Made by a program: the position numbers and the translations under genes. From Petunia secreta (Eukaryota; Streptophyta; Magnoliopsida; Solanales; Solanaceae), in contig JARKIP010000017.1 of the NCBI GenBank assembly GCA_029990175.1, positions 31,917,001 to 31,981,000 on the forward strand: a DNA stretch of 64,000 bases, written 5' to 3'. The number at the start of each line of letters is the position of its first letter. Within the stretch, counting starts at the first letter, position 1. Of the stretch, positions 35,183 to 46,212 are shown piece after piece. The notes below the pieces were generated by a model. It had not been told where the DNA came from, did not search any database, and saw only the letters and a program-made list of their open reading frames with translations.

Positions 35183-35572
35183 TGTTAGAATCTGCACTTT
35201 CGAAATAAATAGAAATAGAAAGAGATGAAGTAGAAAAATTCCGAGCCAACAGTATACACTGCTTGTCCTTAAGAAATCTAATCCCCTCACAGTTACCCAA
35301 GGTTGTGGATTAATTTCTCCCAGGATAGAACGGAATTACCCTTACTGTGATAGCGGTAATTCAAATCACAGTAAACAGCGAACGCAAATACGGTAGCAAA
35401 TCACACGACTCTAGAAGAGAGGAGAATTATTTTGTTGTGTATATCTAAAATGAGGAAGAGTCTCACTATTTATAGACCAAGAATGGGTGTAATGAAAAGG
35501 TGTGATACCTTTTCAACAAAGAGGTGCTTATGGTGCCTTTTCCCATTCACAACTATTCAAAAAACCCCAACA
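35183..35572 (-). repeat. LTR of nested element (left)
   Basis: 390 bp, TGTTAGAATC to CCCCAACA as read on the plus strand; identical to the right LTR by eye. Confidence 0.95.
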
Positions 35573-37909
35573 ATCCCCCACATGAATGGGGAATGGCTCT
35601 ATAGTGAAAATGTGCAGAAACTTGTGTGATTTGCAAGTAAGAACTAATTGCATCTGGATAAGTGGGTTTCCCTTTGAACTTTCCGTAGTGAACATATATC
35701 GGATATACTCGGTCAATCGGTAGATTTGATATCTTTGAACCGTCGAGCTTTGGTGTATACCTAGACAATATATGTCACACAATTAGCCCTTGGCCGTCTT
35801 TGGTTCTCATTGTTGTGTTCGTTTCAGCCATGAACATCGCCTGGTTCATGAGTGCATAGAGAATTGGCCTTACAGAATTCTCCTTGAAGCGGCTTCCACT
35901 TCACACTCACATAGGTGATTTCTAAACGTGTAATCCCGTAGATGTACACTATTTGATGATTCACGTATCAAACTTAGATAATCATTAAAAAACGTCTTTA
36001 ACGTTTTATCCTTGGTACTGAACATTGTCTTATTAAAAGAATGGGTTAAGTTGTTTGACAATGTTGGAGCGGTCGTACATAACTTTGTTTGAGCTCCTTG
36101 AACCTAGATCTTGGGATCTCCAGTCTTCTAGGTAGAGTTACCGCCATGACGACTTGTCCTCGGCCATAGTCCCATTCTCTTCGATGACATCTACTACCTC
36201 TCTAGTTAGCCTTTTGTTAGCGGATCCGACACATTATCACTTGACCTTACAATGTCAATATTGATAATCCCCTAGAGAGTAGTTGTCAAATGGTTTTATG
36301 TCTTCGTTGTATGTAAAGATTTTTCGTTATACATATTGCTCCCAACCCTTCCTATTGACGCTTGACTATTGCAATGTATGCAAACCTCTGTCAACGGCTA
36401 GAGCCAGAATTGAATATCTTCCAAAATTTTGGAGCCCTTCAATTTTTCCACTGTTTAATCTAGCATCACTATCAATAGCTGGAATGGTTGCATCAGTTGT
36501 GGCCACAACCTTTTAATATTTAATATATTTTCCAACCATTTCCGTGTTGCTATTTACTTGATGCCTAAATTATAGAACCTTTTATACAAATCCAAATCAA
36601 TATGGATTTTATAATTATTATTGGTTGGTTCACCGCTTAAAATCCAACTTGATATGGATTTTATCAACTAACATCGTCAGTTAATTTACTTCTTTATAGA
36701 CCGATGAATCTATACATCCGTTCATGGAGGTCATGTCTATACAAAAGTAATCTTTCAACTAACATGAACAGTCACAACTTTTCAAGTGACACTTTTCCAT
36801 GAAAGAACATACTAACATTTTAAGTAGCACCTTTTCCATGAAAGAACATACTAACGTTTTAAGTAGCACCTTTTCGCTATAGAACACAACTACATTTCTA
36901 TAAAAGTGCGTAACCAACCACCGAATTGGTAGTCTTATCTAATCATCACAAAGATCGAATAATCGTGAATCATTAATTACCACGTTAATATCCACCAAAA
37001 ATTCATGGGGTCCAAAGTCATATAATATAGACATTAAGTCTATTATTGGCTTTTATTATGTATAGCCACACGCCCCCACATTTCATAATATTTCATGTGA
37101 CTATTCTATTTTGTTGCCGAGATAGAGTATGAAAGCCTCATAATACGTTTCTCATAAGATATAATATCAATTTATAGATATTAGTGAAACCAAAATAATA
37201 TCCAAATAAAATATTATTTTCTTAATATCTCAAGGCAACAAAAGGATAACAAAGGAACCTTTGGTGCTTTAGAATTAGCAACTGATGCCTGATCAAATAG
37301 ACTAGCCGACATCCTCCACAACGTGGTTAATCGGCATCACAAGATCATGTAATCACAACATGGTTTCTGCCCGTTCACTTTACAACTTTCAAAGACTAAT
37401 CCATTGTGATATTGTTTGTATCATTCTGTATGAAACCAAATATAGGATATACATTTTTTTTTCCATTTGTTTTTCCAACAAAAATATCATATCTCCAAAT
37501 GATTATAACAAATTCACTGGATGAAACTGTTAGAAAACCACAAAGTTAATTGCAACAGACAATTTCAGTTTGAAAATCCCATTGGATTCAAAACCTCTGT
37601 CCACTCACTTTACAAGCACTGATTTCATTTAAGTTTCCTTTCTTTTAACCATTGCGCAGTGAAATCGAATGGGAGTCTTCGATCAACACATCAATGATAA
37701 AAAACCGTTTAAACCTATTGGCTTCATCAAATGAACATTTCTGGAAGCACAATATTTCAATATAATTTAACGGCTTGCATGCTTTCCTCTTTGCCAATTT
37801 ATCTCTTTGTTTCTTACTTTCTCTTTGCAAGAGACAGCGATCAAAATTTCACTCCAATTTTTTTTCCCTTTATTGGAATATGACACAACCATATATATTC
37901 ACTAATGGC

Positions 37910-38040
37910 GAAGTTTTTAATCTTCTAAGCCGATTCAATATAAAGGCGAAGTTTTTAATCTTCAAAGTCAATCCAATACAACGGTGAAGTTTTTAATCTT
38001 CAAACCGTTTAAATATAGAGGTGAAGTTTTTAAAATCTTC
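37910..38040. repeat. Short tandem repeats inside nested element
   Basis: Four diverged units with GAAGTTTTTAATCTTC at 36-38 bp spacing. Role unknown. Confidence 0.85.
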
Positions 38041-38787
38041 AAACCGAGTACTAAATAGGAGTAGAAAATCATGAAGATTTTAATCTCCCAACGAGAATAA
38101 AAATCACAAGGATTTTAATCTCCAAGACAATGTTCTCGCCTCTCTGCAGAGAAATTACTTTGATGCATCTGCATAGCACCAACTCAAGTCGTATAAAGAG
38201 GCAGACGTGGCTCAGTCTTCATGAAAAAGAAACAACCTTCTTAATATATTTCCTGCAAAGATATACTAAGGAGATTAATTAGTATAGCCAAATTAAATTG
38301 AAAATTTCAACATGTTGTTTCTGATTCTTGTTCGCTAAGTGGGTGGAATTCCACTGTTATGGAGATGCAACCCATCATCATTGCCTATGTTGGCTTCCTT
38401 TACTGCCAAATGTGAAGTACATTTCTACAAATTTGCCAATCAATAGTGCTCCACTCCTCAATCAAGATCTAGGCAACTTGTGCTCTCATTTCTTAGAAGT
38501 CATATAGCAAAATGAGATAAGTCATGACGTATGACTCACTTGGAGACGTCTTACGTGCTTTATAACAACAAAAGAAATGGCAACTGGTTTCGTTAACCTT
38601 GGTCTCACGACACGATATTTGCCGTTATGCACAATATGACCATCCTATGGAGAAGTATCTCAATAGATGCGTACGGTTGAGTCACGCTGATTTATTTATC
38701 AACCCCTCTTTTATTCCGTTCCAGAATTTCTTTCTCCCATCAAACGTCCGAACACAAGAAAGATTAATAAATTAGATTTCTTAAGAT

Positions 38788-39177
38788 TGTTAGAATCTGC
38801 ACTTTCGAAATAAATAGAAATAGAAAGAGATGAAGTAGAAAAATTCCGAGCCAACAGTATACACTGCTTGTCCTTAAGAAATCTAATCCCCTCACAGTTA
38901 CCCAAGGTTGTGGATTAATTTCTCCCAGGATAGAACGGAATTACCCTTACTGTGATAGCGGTAATTCAAATCACAGTAAACAGCGAACGCAAATACGGTA
39001 GCAAATCACACGACTCTAGAAGAGAGGAGAATTATTTTGTTGTGTATATCTAAAATGAGGAAGAGTCTCACTATTTATAGACCAAGAATGGGTGTAATGA
39101 AAAGGTGTGATACCTTTTCAACAAAGAGGTGCTTATGGTGCCTTTTCCCATTCACAACTATTCAAAAAACCCCAACA
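38788..39177 (-). repeat. LTR of nested element (right)
   Basis: 390-bp partner of 35183-35572. In minus-strand reading this is the 5' LTR. Confidence 0.95.
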
Positions 39178-41433
39178 AGGCTAATCAAGGCTAAAAGGGT
39201 TTATCAAAGAAACGTCTGTACCATCTCCCGACTAGAGCAAACCTAGGATTTCGCTTTGAACACACACAGGGCAATATGCGGCACAGAACATAAGAAGGGA
39301 TACCTCACATCACACATGACACATAGTTCACTCAAGACGGTTTCATTCCAACTCTCGGTTAAAGCAAACAAGGTGCAACTTTGAAATTTAAGCACTAAGG
39401 CATAATAGTTTACAAAAGAGTCAAGTAGTTGAACCTAAACATCTCAAAAAGGTCATTCAAATTTTTTTAGGCATGCATCACAATTTTAAAACCAAAGGGA
39501 TTCACAAATAGCACATGCTCAAGTCCAAATCCATTGGTATCAAACAAACCAAAGGCACCTAGCATTCTATCATTTTTCCTAAAATATATTCTACTAACTA
39601 ATACTATACTACTCCTAAAAAAATAAAAATTACTCGGTTCAAAGGTCTACCATTAAAAAGAATCGAGGCCATAAGAAAAACCACGGGGCGGATGACTTTA
39701 CCACTAACTAAAACTAAAAATAAAATCTTTTTGGAATTTTTCATTAGTTTTCTAAATTTTTTTATTTTTTATATAATAAAGCAAGAAACAAATAAAGATA
39801 AAGTCAAGTGACAAAAATAAAAATTGCTAAAATTAAATTCCTAAAGGTATAATCATCCATAACCTCAAAAAGAATGGAAGTTCCCCCACCCCACACTTAA
39901 AACTAAGCAATGTCCTCAGTGCGAGAAAAATAAAGTGCTAGAGTAAAAGAAGCTTCCATGAAGGCCAAAAAGGGTCTAGCCTTTGGCGCTAGTAGTGGTG
40001 CCATCTCTATCACGAACCAACTAATCGTCCGTAGAGCAAGGGGTACTCAGACTTCCCACAACATGTCATTTTAAGGCATTAAAGGTGCGGGCACCCCACA
40101 CTTGAACTCAACATTACCTAAACCTGTGAAATATGTTGGCTACGCGTACAAGAATCAACGGGCGTCGTAACGACCCCACACTTACTCTTAATTGTACTAC
40201 AAAGGAATTAAAGCTAACAAACCTAAACTAATCAAGTAAAACAGTAGGGGCAGCGGGGAAGGGAAACAGTAAAAACCTCAGCACATATGGCGCGCAACAA
40301 TGCACTATGGCATAGGTAACTGATGATCAAGTCAGCTTGCACCAAAATTCATTAATTCAATCATTCGGACACCAAGTTATTTCAGTTCATGACTTAATGT
40401 AACTTTACTAATCAAGACTTCATAAAATTTAAGCTTTAATTCACTGTGGCATTACATCAAACAGGTTGTGTGCATTGTGTCAAAGCTGCAGTTTCACAAG
40501 TAATTGGATGGAACGAACCCTTCCAATTTTTCAGAGGACATCACTTTACAGATACCAGCGCAAATCAACTTAAGATTAGCAATTTCACAGAACCCGACAA
40601 GGGTTCGTTCAGTTTTTAACACTACGACTAAAGCGAGTACTTAAAGGGAGGGGAAAGCGTGACTGTTTACCAGGCTTGAACGACCGAACAAGGGAAAGAA
40701 AGAACTAACCCGAGCAGTTATGAATCAATGAATGAATTGGATAGTTGAACGGATCGAGGGGAAGAAACGATGTGTTTAAATGGAAGGATATGTCTGCTCT
40801 GTATGTTTTCTGTTTAAAACTGAAGGCATACGCCTTTCAAAATCTGCACATTCTGTTTTACTCAAAGCTGTGGTGCATGCGACGCGTACGTTATGGCTTT
40901 TCTGATTTTTTGTTTGAGTTTTTGCTGATAGGCGATGACCCAAGCGACGCTTTAGTTGTCGTGACTACAAGTCTGATTCGCGATATGGAACGCAACGCGC
41001 GAGCTGTAGCGTCTTTGTTGCACGCGGCACGACTCTTTTTGATTTTCCAACAAGCGCTTGATTTAACATCGCGGCACGACTCTTTTTGTATTTTTATTCT
41101 TTTTCTTTTTTTTCTTTATTTTTGCGTTTACATACAAAGCTCGGGTTGCCTTCCGAAAAGCGCCTTAGTTAACGTCGTGGCATGACAATACTTTTAAGCT
41201 CACTTCCAGCATTTACGTCTTCTCTTCTTACGATGAACTTTTGTCTTCTTCCTTCCCTTAAGAGAATTTTCCTTCAACCTGTCAATTATTGTGTCGTGGT
41301 CACTTTGTTCTACATTTTACTCAAACAACTCTTTCGGTTTACTTTCATGTTCTTGTCTGAAACATTTTATCAAAGAACACTCTTCAAACTTAGCCATATG
41401 ATCCTTTCCATTATAAACCTTGAAAGTAACCTT

Positions 41434-43450
41434 TTATCCATGCGCTCTCACAGTCATCTCCCCCAGTTCCATTTCAATAATTGCCTTCGAGGTGACTAGG
41501 AATGGTCTTCCCAAAATTATTGGGACTTCTCGATCCTCTTCATAGTCAAGGATAATGAAATCAGCAGAGAAGGTAAACTTCCCGACTCTAATCAAAACAT
41601 CATTCACCTTACCATCCGGGCAAGTGAGTGATCCATTCGCCACCTTAAGAGTGACTGAGTAGGCTTGATTTCTCCTAAGCCTAACCTTTTACAGACAAAA
41701 AGAGGCATGAGATTTATGCTGGCCCCCAGATCACACAGTGCACCAGAAATATTATGACCACCAATAGTGAAAGGAATAGTAAACCTCCCAGGATCTTGAA
41801 GTTTTGGAGGTAATTTACTCATGATTGTACTACACTCCTCCGTCAACTTGATTGTATCAATCTCTTGTGGCTTTATCTTCTTAACTAGAATCTCTTTTAA
41901 GAACTTCACAAATGACGGCATCAGTTCAAACACATCAGTCAAATGAATGTTAGCCTGAAGCTCTTTCATCATACTCACAAATTTTTGAAATTGAGCCATA
42001 TCCTTTGATGGTTGAAGTCTCTGTGGGAATGGTGGGGGAGGTAGAGGTGCCTCCTTTTTCTCTTCTTTCTTCTTTACTTTCTCCACTTTTTCTACTTCCG
42101 CTACTTTAAGTTGCTCCTTCTCCTCAGTTTTGGCCATCAACTCTTCGCCCTTAACTAGAGTTATAGCAAGACAGTGCTCAACTCCCTTTTGATTTGGATC
42201 CGATTCAACATTACCAGGAAGTGCTCCATGTGGTCTAGAATTTTGTACTCCAGTTAACTTCCCCATTTGGCGTTCAAGGTCGCTTTGAGCAGTAGTAAGA
42301 TCTTTTATGGCATGTGCCTGAGCTGCATTGTCAACTATAATTCTCTGCTGACTTGCCAACATCTGCTTTATCAACTCTTCAACTGAACTGTTTGACTGCT
42401 GTGGTTGAGCCTGAGGATGTGAATTCTAGTAGTTATTTTGAGATCTCGTATTACCTTGAGCAGTTTGATTATCACTCCAAGAGAAACCAGGATCATTTCG
42501 TGAATTAGGATTGTAGCTATTACCAAACTGGTTTTGATTTTGTCCCTGAGACCTATTTTGATTCCCCACGTAATAAACTGACTCTGGATTGGAGGGGCAA
42601 ATATCAGTAGCATGATCTTGTCCACATACCTCACAAAAACTTTGAAACTGCTGCACTTGCTTAACTGATTGCACTTGTTGCTGAGTTGGTGGCAATGCTA
42701 GCTTGCTAATTTGGTTAGCTATCGTATCTATCTTTGCATTCAACGCTGAAACGGCATCCAATTGAAGTACTCCAGCAGCTTTTTGTGTTGGAGCTCTACC
42801 ATCACCCTGCCAGTCAGGATTGCTCTGAGAGAATTTATCCAGTAATTAATAAATCTCATTAAAATTCAGGGCCAACACTTGGCCTCCAGCAGCAGCATCC
42901 ACCACAATCTTGGTATGAGCATTCAAACCTTCCACAAAAGTATGGGCCAACACCTTATTAGATTAGTTGTGGTGCGTGCAATCTCTCAACAATGACTTCA
43001 ATCTCTCCCAAGCTGAATACAAGGATTCTCCATCTTGTTGTCTGAAAGACATAATCTCACTCCTTATTCTGGCTGTTTTGGCAGATGGATAGAATTTAGC
43101 CGAAAATTTCTTAGCTAAAGCATCCCATGTAGTGATAGACCCAGGCTTTTCAGCCTTTAACCACTTCTTTGCTGCCCCAATCAATGAAAAGGAAAGAGTA
43201 TCAATCGAATATAATAAGTTGAGATGCCTGCTGGCGTGTATGTGTCACTAATCTCCAAGAAGTTCTGGATATATTATTGTGGATCGTCATGCAGTAATCC
43301 AGCATATTTTCCAGTCGCATGTAGATGTTGTATCATGCCGGACTTAATCTCAAAGTGTCCAGTAATTTCAGGTTTAACTATGCTCGAGGCTACTCCCTCC
43401 AGACTGGGGAGAGCAACATCTCGCACAGCTAAAGCTCGATCCTCTGCCAT
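41434..43450 (-). pseudogene. Athila-type gag-protease, broken
   Basis: ATG 43450 starts MAEDRALAVRDVALPSLEG, the common opening of this gag type. Stops lie near 43275 (DDPQ-stop-YIQ), 42961 (HN-stop-SNK), 42847 and 42427, and frameshifts near 43200 and 41640. Gag core: KKWLKAEKPGSITTWDALAKKFSAKFYP and FRQQDGESLYSAWERLKSLLRDC. A knuckle-like cluster follows: CEVCGQDHATDIC (about 42620). The protease has GALCDLGASINLMP (about 41715) and PIILGRPFL (about 41500). A Glu/Lys-rich linker lies between them. The DLGAS active-site motif, in place of D[T/S]GAS, is common in this lineage. It cannot be translated whole. Confidence 0.88.
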
Positions 43451-43594
43451 TTCTACAGGTAAGGGTTAAGAGAAACCTAATACATGAAACAACACAAAAA
43501 ACTCAAAACAAAAATTAAACCTGAATAGAAAATAATAAATTGTTTAAAAAGAAAACATTCAATTATTTAGTCCCCGGCAACAGCGCCAAAAACT

Positions 43595-44907
43595 TGTTGC
43601 TCCCAAACGCACACGCAAGTATACGTGGTCGACAAGTAATAAAGTAGTGAGTCGAGTATCATTCCCACAAGCACTATTGTTACGACTGAATCCTAGCAAA
43701 CAATTTTCTAAGAACTATTCAGGGATCTTTTTCCAATGATGGTTGAGATTTTTACCAACTAAAACAATAATTAAAAACAAGAATTGAAGTCAAGTAATAG
43801 AGCAAATTATAGGTTGTTGTCAATAACGGAGAAACGGTTCAGGGTCAGAGCTACAAACAATCCAGTTGAGTTTTTCAGTTGATTCTACTTCTTGATTTCC
43901 TAGATTGCTGACTAACAGGTTAATTATATTCGTGAAAGCCTTTCGATTCTTCACAAGTCTATGCAAGCTACTCTAATGCCTATATTTCTATCAAATTAAA
44001 TCACATGCATGCATTAAAGAACTCTGTATTTAGCTAAGTCAGGCGAATAGGTATATGTCTATCCTACCCGCAAATCGATTACCTGATGCCAAGATTCACA
44101 ATCAAGCCCTATTCTTTCTTATTTGCATTCACAAGTTCCCTCTTTCGAGTCCAACTTGTAAGCCGTAGATAGTGTTCAATTATCAGGCCTCAATAACAAA
44201 ACAATTAGGCTCAAGAAAGAATAAGCAATCTGTAATGGTAAATCAATCGGTAGAAATCAACTTTCAAGTATCAACCTTTATGTAATTACTCTAATCCTAG
44301 AACGATATGTTTAGCTACTCATATTCATAATAACAACACAAGAATTCATGGAAGAAATATGAAAGATTGTAATAGATGAAGTAAAGGAATTAAACCCTTG
44401 GTTCAATGTGTTAGGAATTCCAAAACTTGCTCCAAAAATTCGACCTCCTTCACTAAAACGAAATTAATAGCTATTTATAGTGTTTACAAAGTCTTCCCAT
44501 AAGTTAATCTAAAGCCTAAACTAAGTTGAAAAAGTTGGGGTCGCTGAACTAAAAGCCACAGGGTAAGCCTCGCATGTCTCATGGCTTTTGGAAGTCGTGC
44601 ACTATAGCCCATGCGTCATATGGCTTATGGCAGGCTTTTGGAAGTCTGAAGCTGTGACAGATCCATAGTTTGCTCCATAGCTTTGCCTTCTAATGCGATA
44701 TCCCACAATTGGCTAAGTTCATCAACTCTTGCTTGTTTATATCCATCTTCGTTCCGTTTGCACTCGTATTCATCCAAATCATTCCTAAAATCACAAACAC
44801 AATAAGTGAGCGCAACAATCACAATTATCTCGTGCAATGGACGAATAACGTATCAAAATGTGATGAAATATTAAGGTAAAATAGGTAAATATTGCCAAAC
44901 ATCAACA
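43595..44907 (-). repeat. Athila-type 5' LTR
   Basis: 1313-bp partner of 32830-34130; ends ACATCAACA. Confidence 0.93.
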
Positions 44908-45341
44908 GTAAATGAGAGAAATCGCAACAATCAATATAAGAATTTGGCTACAAAGAAATACACGAGTTTTCAGAGTTCCTGCATTTGTTTTCAACAGTAT
45001 TATCAGATCTTGAATGAAAATTTTAAAACTTCCCTCTAACTTTCTATACTAAAAAAGTTTACAATCGTGCCATGGTGTCTCTTTAAAAAGTTTCTGATTT
45101 AGGAGGATTTTGAAGTTGATGCATATCCCTTTGGGCCTATTGGTAAATGTAGTCAAGTGACTTTTGGTCTAGGCGTTTTCAATCGCAAGAATAATTAGGG
45201 AAGATGAGTTGTACTGCCCTATTTAGGACATAACTTTGGAGAGTTATATATTACAATCCGACTTCTCTATAACCGCTATATTATATAACGTGGATAAATA
45301 ATCTCTTATGTATTACTTTATGGTGTTGTGCTGGTATCGGC

Positions 45342-46150
45342 TAAGGGTGTCCACCGGTCCGATCCGGCCCATGCCTTTTTTTTTTTATCGGTACCGGTAT
45401 GGTCCGGTCTGATAGAAATCTGTATATTGGATATTACCAGTCCTACCAATGTGGCAAAGGGTGAGCCGGTTTAGAACCGTATTCGGTGTCGTCAATACCG
45501 GTTTTACCGATTCAATTCTGAATTATTATGTTTGTTTTTTTAGAGAAATACAAAGAAAATTAAAATACAAGAGTTGTAAAAAAATAATTTTAGATAATGT
45601 ATACAAAACTTGTAGTTAAAATAGCAAGACTAAAGTACTTTATTGAACATTTGTGAAATACATAATCAAAGAGACAAACTAGAAAGTAAAAAATTACATA
45701 GATGTTCTTTTAACATCCTCAACAGAAGTATTTGCCCCCCGCCTGAGCAGCCTATCCTCACATATATTGTCATTCTAAGTGGTACTTTAAATTCCTGGTC
45801 CCTCCACCATTAAGATTCCACTCTTTCCTAACAAAATAACTATTTAGCAGTCTGAGTTTCATGTGTTTTCGTAATAAATTCACACACTTTAACTCTATTT
45901 CGTCGTTCTGCACGGGTTCTAGTTCTTTCAATTTCTTTACGTTGAGTATGTTGATTTCCAGACATTATAATCTTCTGATATAAATTTAAAAAAAAAACTT
46001 TTTATTATAATATTAGAGGAAAATAGATAGAAAATATATATTTGTGATATAACTAATGAAATAATAGAATAGATGAAAATAGGTTGGGAGTATGGGGGGC
46101 GCTAGGGGGGTGGGGAAGCAAATTTAGCTATTTTTTGCCACCAACGACTA
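45342..46150 (-). mobile_element. hAT fragment with one terminus
   Basis: TAAGGGTGTCCACCGGTCCG at 45342 is a hAT end like that of the element at 4155, followed by CCGGTACCGG-type subterminal sequence and a cognate BED-finger frame on the minus strand (45840-45965). The promoter-side part stops near 46150, in a leader like that of the other element (GCCACCAACGACT). The second terminus is missing and no transposase is present. It is replaced by internal sequence of a chromovirus-type element. Confidence 0.7.
45840..45965 (-). pseudogene. Decayed BED-finger-only gene
   Basis: ATG 45965 opens MSGNQHTQRKEIERTRTRAE and continues ERRNRVKVCEFITKTHETQTAK before a stop, matching MADNQ...ERRRRSIVWELITKDTESQKAK at 8108. 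Past the stop, in shifted frames, NGGGTRNLKYHL corresponds to NGGTGKFRQHL, so the finger was once present. It is non-functional now. Confidence 0.6.
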
Positions 46151-46198
46151 TTTTTCAAATTCAAGACACTGTCTTAATCTGGATAGACTCTAAACCGG

Positions 46199-46210
46199 GC
46201 TCTGATACCA
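46199..46210 (-). other. Primer-binding site (initiator-Met type)
   Basis: The reverse complement is TGGTATCAGAGC, two bases from the LTR edge at 46213. It shows that retrotransposon internal sequence continues to the left of the LTR, up to about 46150. Confidence 0.8.
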
Positions 46211-46212
46211 AC

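Larger units (their letters stand above)
35183..39177 (-). mobile_element. Very young non-autonomous LTR retrotransposon (nested)
   Basis: Two 390-bp LTRs (35183-35572, 38788-39177) appear identical by eye and are bounded by an exact 5-bp target repeat AGGCT (35178-35182, 39178-39182). They lie inside the Athila-type element. A TATA box (CTATAAATAG, about 35466-35475 reversed) and a purine tract ATGTGGGGGAT beside 35573 put the element on the minus strand. The 3.2 kb interior has no retroviral-type frame. It has short tandem repeats: GAAGTTTTTAATCTT at 37910, 37948, 37986 and 38022, and GAAAGAACATACTAAC at 36801 and 36840. No standard tRNA primer site is seen. Confidence 0.9.
32830..44907 (-). 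mobile_element. Athila-type Ty3/gypsy element, gag-protease only
   Basis: The LTRs are 32830-34130 and 43595-44907, each beginning TGTTGC and ending in CA. Read on the minus strand, the primer site TTTGGCGCTGTTGCCGGGG (about 43571-43589) follows the 5' LTR and the polypurine tract AAGTGTGGGG (about 34131-34140) precedes the 3' LTR. Only gag and protease are coded. No RT, RNase H or integrase is seen in 34141-35182 or 39178-41433, which are AT-rich and non-coding. Without the nested element at 35183-39177 it is about 8.1 kb. It needed help in trans. A clear target repeat was not found (AAATT left, GTAAA right). Confidence 0.9.
28965..45340 (+). repeat. Segmental duplication, copy 2 (interrupted)
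   Basis: Homologous to 1165-4140. The blocks are 28965-29546, 30571-31286, 32412-32829 and 44908-45340, split by a Mutator-like element (29547-30561), a Tourist-like MITE (31287-32411) and an Athila-type retrotransposon (32830-44907). The spacer blocks hold no gene other than the exon 3 relict. The break at the left, within RbcS intron 2, adjoins the Tat relict, so exons 1 and 2 of this copy are missing from the window. Confidence 0.85.

Noticed and set aside
40745..41185. Plus-strand frame in the Athila-type interior
   Set aside because: Hydrophobic random-looking composition, no domain, and opposite to the element's coding strand.
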